NCBI GenBank assembly: GCA_036505275.1
Contig: DASXTS010000325.1
Span: 1 to 8,057, forward strand
DNA length: 8,057 bases
Reading direction: 5' to 3'
DNA from: DASXTS01 sp036505275
GTDB lineage: Bacteria; Actinomycetota; Actinomycetes; Mycobacteriales; Pseudonocardiaceae
Shown here one piece after another: positions 6,343-8,057 of the stretch; position 1 is the first letter of the stretch, and each line of letters opens with the position of its first letter. Below the pieces are notes generated by a model. It was not told the origin of the DNA. It ran no database searches and was given only the letters and a program-made list of their open reading frames with translations. Both the position numbers and the translations under genes were made by a program.

Positions 6343-6426
6343 GTAGGAACCTGACAAAAGCCGCCCGAGGTGCTTTGGGCCTGCCGGCATCGCCGATCGG
6401 CCCGGCGAACGTGTTACCTAGAGGTT

Positions 6427-7359
6427 GTGATCGCGCTGCTCGCTCCAGGCCAGGGTGCCCAGTCCCCCGGCATGCTCTCGCCATGGCTGGAGCTGGACAG
6501 CGCCGGCGAGCGGATCGACGCGTGGTCAGCGGCCGCCAAGCTGGACCTGCGCCGGCTCGGCACCACGGCGGACGCCGACGAGATCAAGGACACCGCCATC
6601 ACCCAGCCTTTGATCGTCGCGCTGTCCCTGCTGGCCCACGAGGAGCTGACCCGCCGCATCGACCTGCCGCCGGACACGATCGTCGCGGGGCACTCGGTCG
6701 GTGAGCTGGCCGCCGCCGCCATCGCCGGCGTGCTCAACGCGGACGACGCGGTCGAGTTGGCCGCGCTGCGCGGCGCTGCGATGGCCGCCGCCTGCGCGCT
6801 GGAGCCGACCGGCATGTCCGCCGTGCTCGGCGGTGACGAGGAGCAGGTGCTGGCCAGGCTCGCCGAGCTCGGCCTCGAGCCGGCCAACGTCAACGGCGCT
6901 GGTCAGATTGTCGCCGCTGGCCCGCTGGCGGCCTTGGAGGAGCTGGCCGCCAGGCGGCCGGACGGCGCGCGGGTGATGCCGCTGAAGGTGTCCGGCGCGT
7001 TCCACACCCGTTTCATGGCATCGGCGCGGGACGCGCTGGCGGAGCGGGCCGCCGCGATGCGCGCCCACGACCCACACCGGCCGCTGCTGTCCAACGCGGA
7101 CGGCGCCGAGGTGACCAGCGGCGGCGAGCTGCTGCGCCGCCTTGTCGCCCAGGTCACCTCGCCGGTGCGCTGGGACGCCTGCATGGCCACCATGCAGGCT
7201 CGCGGTGTTACCGCGACCATCGAACTGCCACCTGCCGGCCCGCTCACCGGGCTGGCCAAACGCGAGCTGAAGGGAATCACCACGCTGGCCGTGAAGACAC
7301 CGGACCACCTGGACACGGTGGCCGAGCTGATCAACGACCTGGCCGGGAGCCGGGCATGA
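6427..7359 (+). CDS. fabD: Malonyl-CoA:acyl carrier protein transacylase
   Basis: Transfers malonyl from malonyl-CoA to the phosphopantetheine arm of acyl carrier protein, supplying the extender for type II fatty acid synthesis in the cytosol. The 310 aa are the usual length. The N-terminus IALLAPGQGAQSPGML carries the GQGxQ motif (residues 8-12; Q9 forms the oxyanion hole). The nucleophile is S90 in GHSVGE, R115 (ALRGAAM) binds the malonyl carboxylate, and the catalytic histidine is H193 in GAFHTRF. The sequence closely resembles M. tuberculosis FabD along its length. The start is GTG at 6427 because family members begin M-I-A-L-L-A-P-G; an in-frame GTG at 6370 would add 19 residues unlike the family. 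Only AGAGG two bases upstream serves as a ribosome site, which is unusually close. The stop overlaps the fabH start (ATGA, 7356-7359), so the two are translationally coupled. Confidence 0.97.
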   Translation: MIALLAPGQGAQSPGMLSPWLELDSAGERIDAWSAAAKLDLRRLGTTADADEIKDTAITQPLIVALSLLAHEELTRRIDLPPDTIVAGHSVGELAAAAIAGVLNADDAVELAALRGAAMAAACALEPTGMSAVLGGDEEQVLARLAELGLEPANVNGAGQIVAAGPLAALEELAARRPDGARVMPLKVSGAFHTRFMASARDALAERAAAMRAHDPHRPLLSNADGAEVTSGGELLRRLVAQVTSPVRWDACMATMQARGVTATIELPPAGPLTGLAKRELKGITTLAVKTPDHLDTVAELINDLAGSRA

Positions 7360-8057
7360 GCGCCGCGCTGCGCCTGCTCCCCGGCTCGCCCGGCGCCAGC
7401 ATCCACGGGCTGGGCAGCGCACAGCCGGAGCGCGTGGTGAGCAACCACGAGCTGTCCCAGCGTGTGGACACCAACGACGAGTGGATCCGCAAGCGCGTCG
7501 GCATCGCGAACCGGCGCATCGCCGGCCCGGAGCAGTCCCTGCTCGACCTGGCCACCGAGGCCGGCGGCAAGGCCATCGCGGACGCCGGGCTGGCGCCGTC
7601 GGACATCGACACCGTGCTCATCGCAACCTGCACCATGCCGATCTCCATCCCGCACGCTGCCGCGCAGGTCGCCGAGCGGATCGGGATAACCGCGCCCGGT
7701 GCGTACGACCTGAACGCGGCCTGCGCCGGGTTCTGCTATGGCCTGGCCACCGCCTCCGACCACGTGCGCGGCGGCTCGGCACGCCATGTACTGGTGATCG
7801 GTGCCGAGAAGCTCTCCGACAGGGTGGACTGGGACGACCGGTCCACTTGCGTGATCTTCGCCGACGGCGCCGGCGCGGTGGTCGTGGGTCCGTCAGAGCA
7901 GCCCGCCATCGGCCCGGTGGCCTGGGGCAGCGCCGGCGACCTGGTCGAGGTGATCGGCACCACCGAGCGGGGGTTCATCTACCAGGAGGGCCAGGCGGTG
8001 TTCCGCTGGGCCACCTCGCAGATCGCCCCGGTCGCGTTGCGGGCCATCGAGCTGGCC
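7356..8057 (+). CDS. fabH: 3-oxoacyl-ACP synthase III, C-terminus beyond the window
   Basis: Condenses a starter acyl-CoA with malonyl-ACP to begin fatty acid chains. The visible 234 residues are about 70 percent of the enzyme. The N-terminal thiolase-fold half includes VDTNDEWIRKRVGIANRRI (37-55), the nucleophile C123 in DLNAACAGF and the conserved FADGAGAVVVG block (about 170-180). The catalytic His and Asn lie beyond the edge. By alignment on the active-site cysteine, I98 occupies the position of E. coli F87, which limits the primer pocket from the partner subunit; a non-aromatic residue there would suit branched or longer starters, as expected for actinomycetes (inference). The N-terminus is about 11 residues longer than E. 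coli FabH. GGGAG (7345-7349) lies six bases before the ATG, inside fabD. The next genes are probably acpP and fabF, not visible here. Confidence 0.97.
   Translation, partial: MSAALRLLPGSPGASIHGLGSAQPERVVSNHELSQRVDTNDEWIRKRVGIANRRIAGPEQSLLDLATEAGGKAIADAGLAPSDIDTVLIATCTMPISIPHAAAQVAERIGITAPGAYDLNAACAGFCYGLATASDHVRGGSARHVLVIGAEKLSDRVDWDDRSTCVIFADGAGAVVVGPSEQPAIGPVAWGSAGDLVEVIGTTERGFIYQEGQAVFRWATSQIAPVALRAIELA

Larger units (their letters stand above)
6279..6426 (+). promoter_or_regulatory. fabD operon upstream region
   Basis: 148 bp between the fasR stop and fabD, less G/C-rich than the genes around it, as expected for a promoter. It contains two close dyads (6311-6325 and 6332-6342) and a third short palindrome, GCCGATCGGC, at 6392-6401. 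A -10-like TACCTA (6415-6420) ends six bases before the fabD GTG, the spacing seen in leaderless actinobacterial transcripts, but the hexamer lacks the final T of TAnnnT. In Streptomyces FasR binds upstream of fabD, so this is the natural place for its site. No intrinsic terminator for fasR is evident, so readthrough into fabD is possible. Confidence 0.55.

Noticed and set aside
6370..6426. Upstream GTG start for fabD
   Set aside because: The 19 extra residues are Arg/Cys-rich and unlike FabD N-termini, which begin at M-I-A-L-L-A-P-G.

Overview
The window looks like chromosomal core-metabolism DNA from a high-GC actinomycete, most likely of the Pseudonocardiales. The evidence is the very GC-rich third codon positions, frequent GTG starts with strong Shine-Dalgarno sequences, and gene order. 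The order peroxiredoxin ahpE - DUF3052 protein - aceE - PucR-type regulator - fabD is, from memory, that of the Mycobacterium tuberculosis Rv2238c-Rv2243 block. fabH directly behind fabD is instead the Streptomyces fabD-fabH-acpP-fabF order. The genus is inferred, not proven.

Layout. (1) 1-823, minus strand: a DUF3052 protein gene followed by an AhpE-like peroxiredoxin gene that runs off the left edge; they probably share one transcript. (2) 824-1110: a divergent control region. (3) 1111-3903, plus strand: aceE, the homodimeric pyruvate dehydrogenase E1. (4) 3904-4193: a convergent intergenic region filled by a striking repeat. It has six 22-bp units in one orientation, a 67-bp spacer, and two more units with the same 22-bp period in the opposite orientation, all bounded by a perfect 15-bp inverted repeat. 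(5) 4194-4862, minus strand: a small multi-spanning membrane protein of the conserved TM-helix (PF05552-like) type. (6) 4863-5096: a divergent region with a 15-bp tandem duplication and conflicting coding signals on the two strands. (7) 5097-6278, plus: a FasR-like PucR-family regulator. (8) 6279-6426: the fabD upstream region with two short dyads. (9) 6427-8057, plus: fabD and fabH, overlapping by ATGA, with fabH cut by the right edge.

Together, AceE makes acetyl-CoA from pyruvate. FabD loads malonyl groups onto acyl carrier protein, FabH performs the first condensation of fatty acid synthesis, and the FasR-like protein very probably controls the fab operon. The peroxiredoxin and DUF3052 genes are conserved neighbours without an obvious mechanistic tie. 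No phage, transposase, CRISPR or RNA gene was seen. The least explained element is the 22-bp repeat array between aceE and the membrane protein gene.
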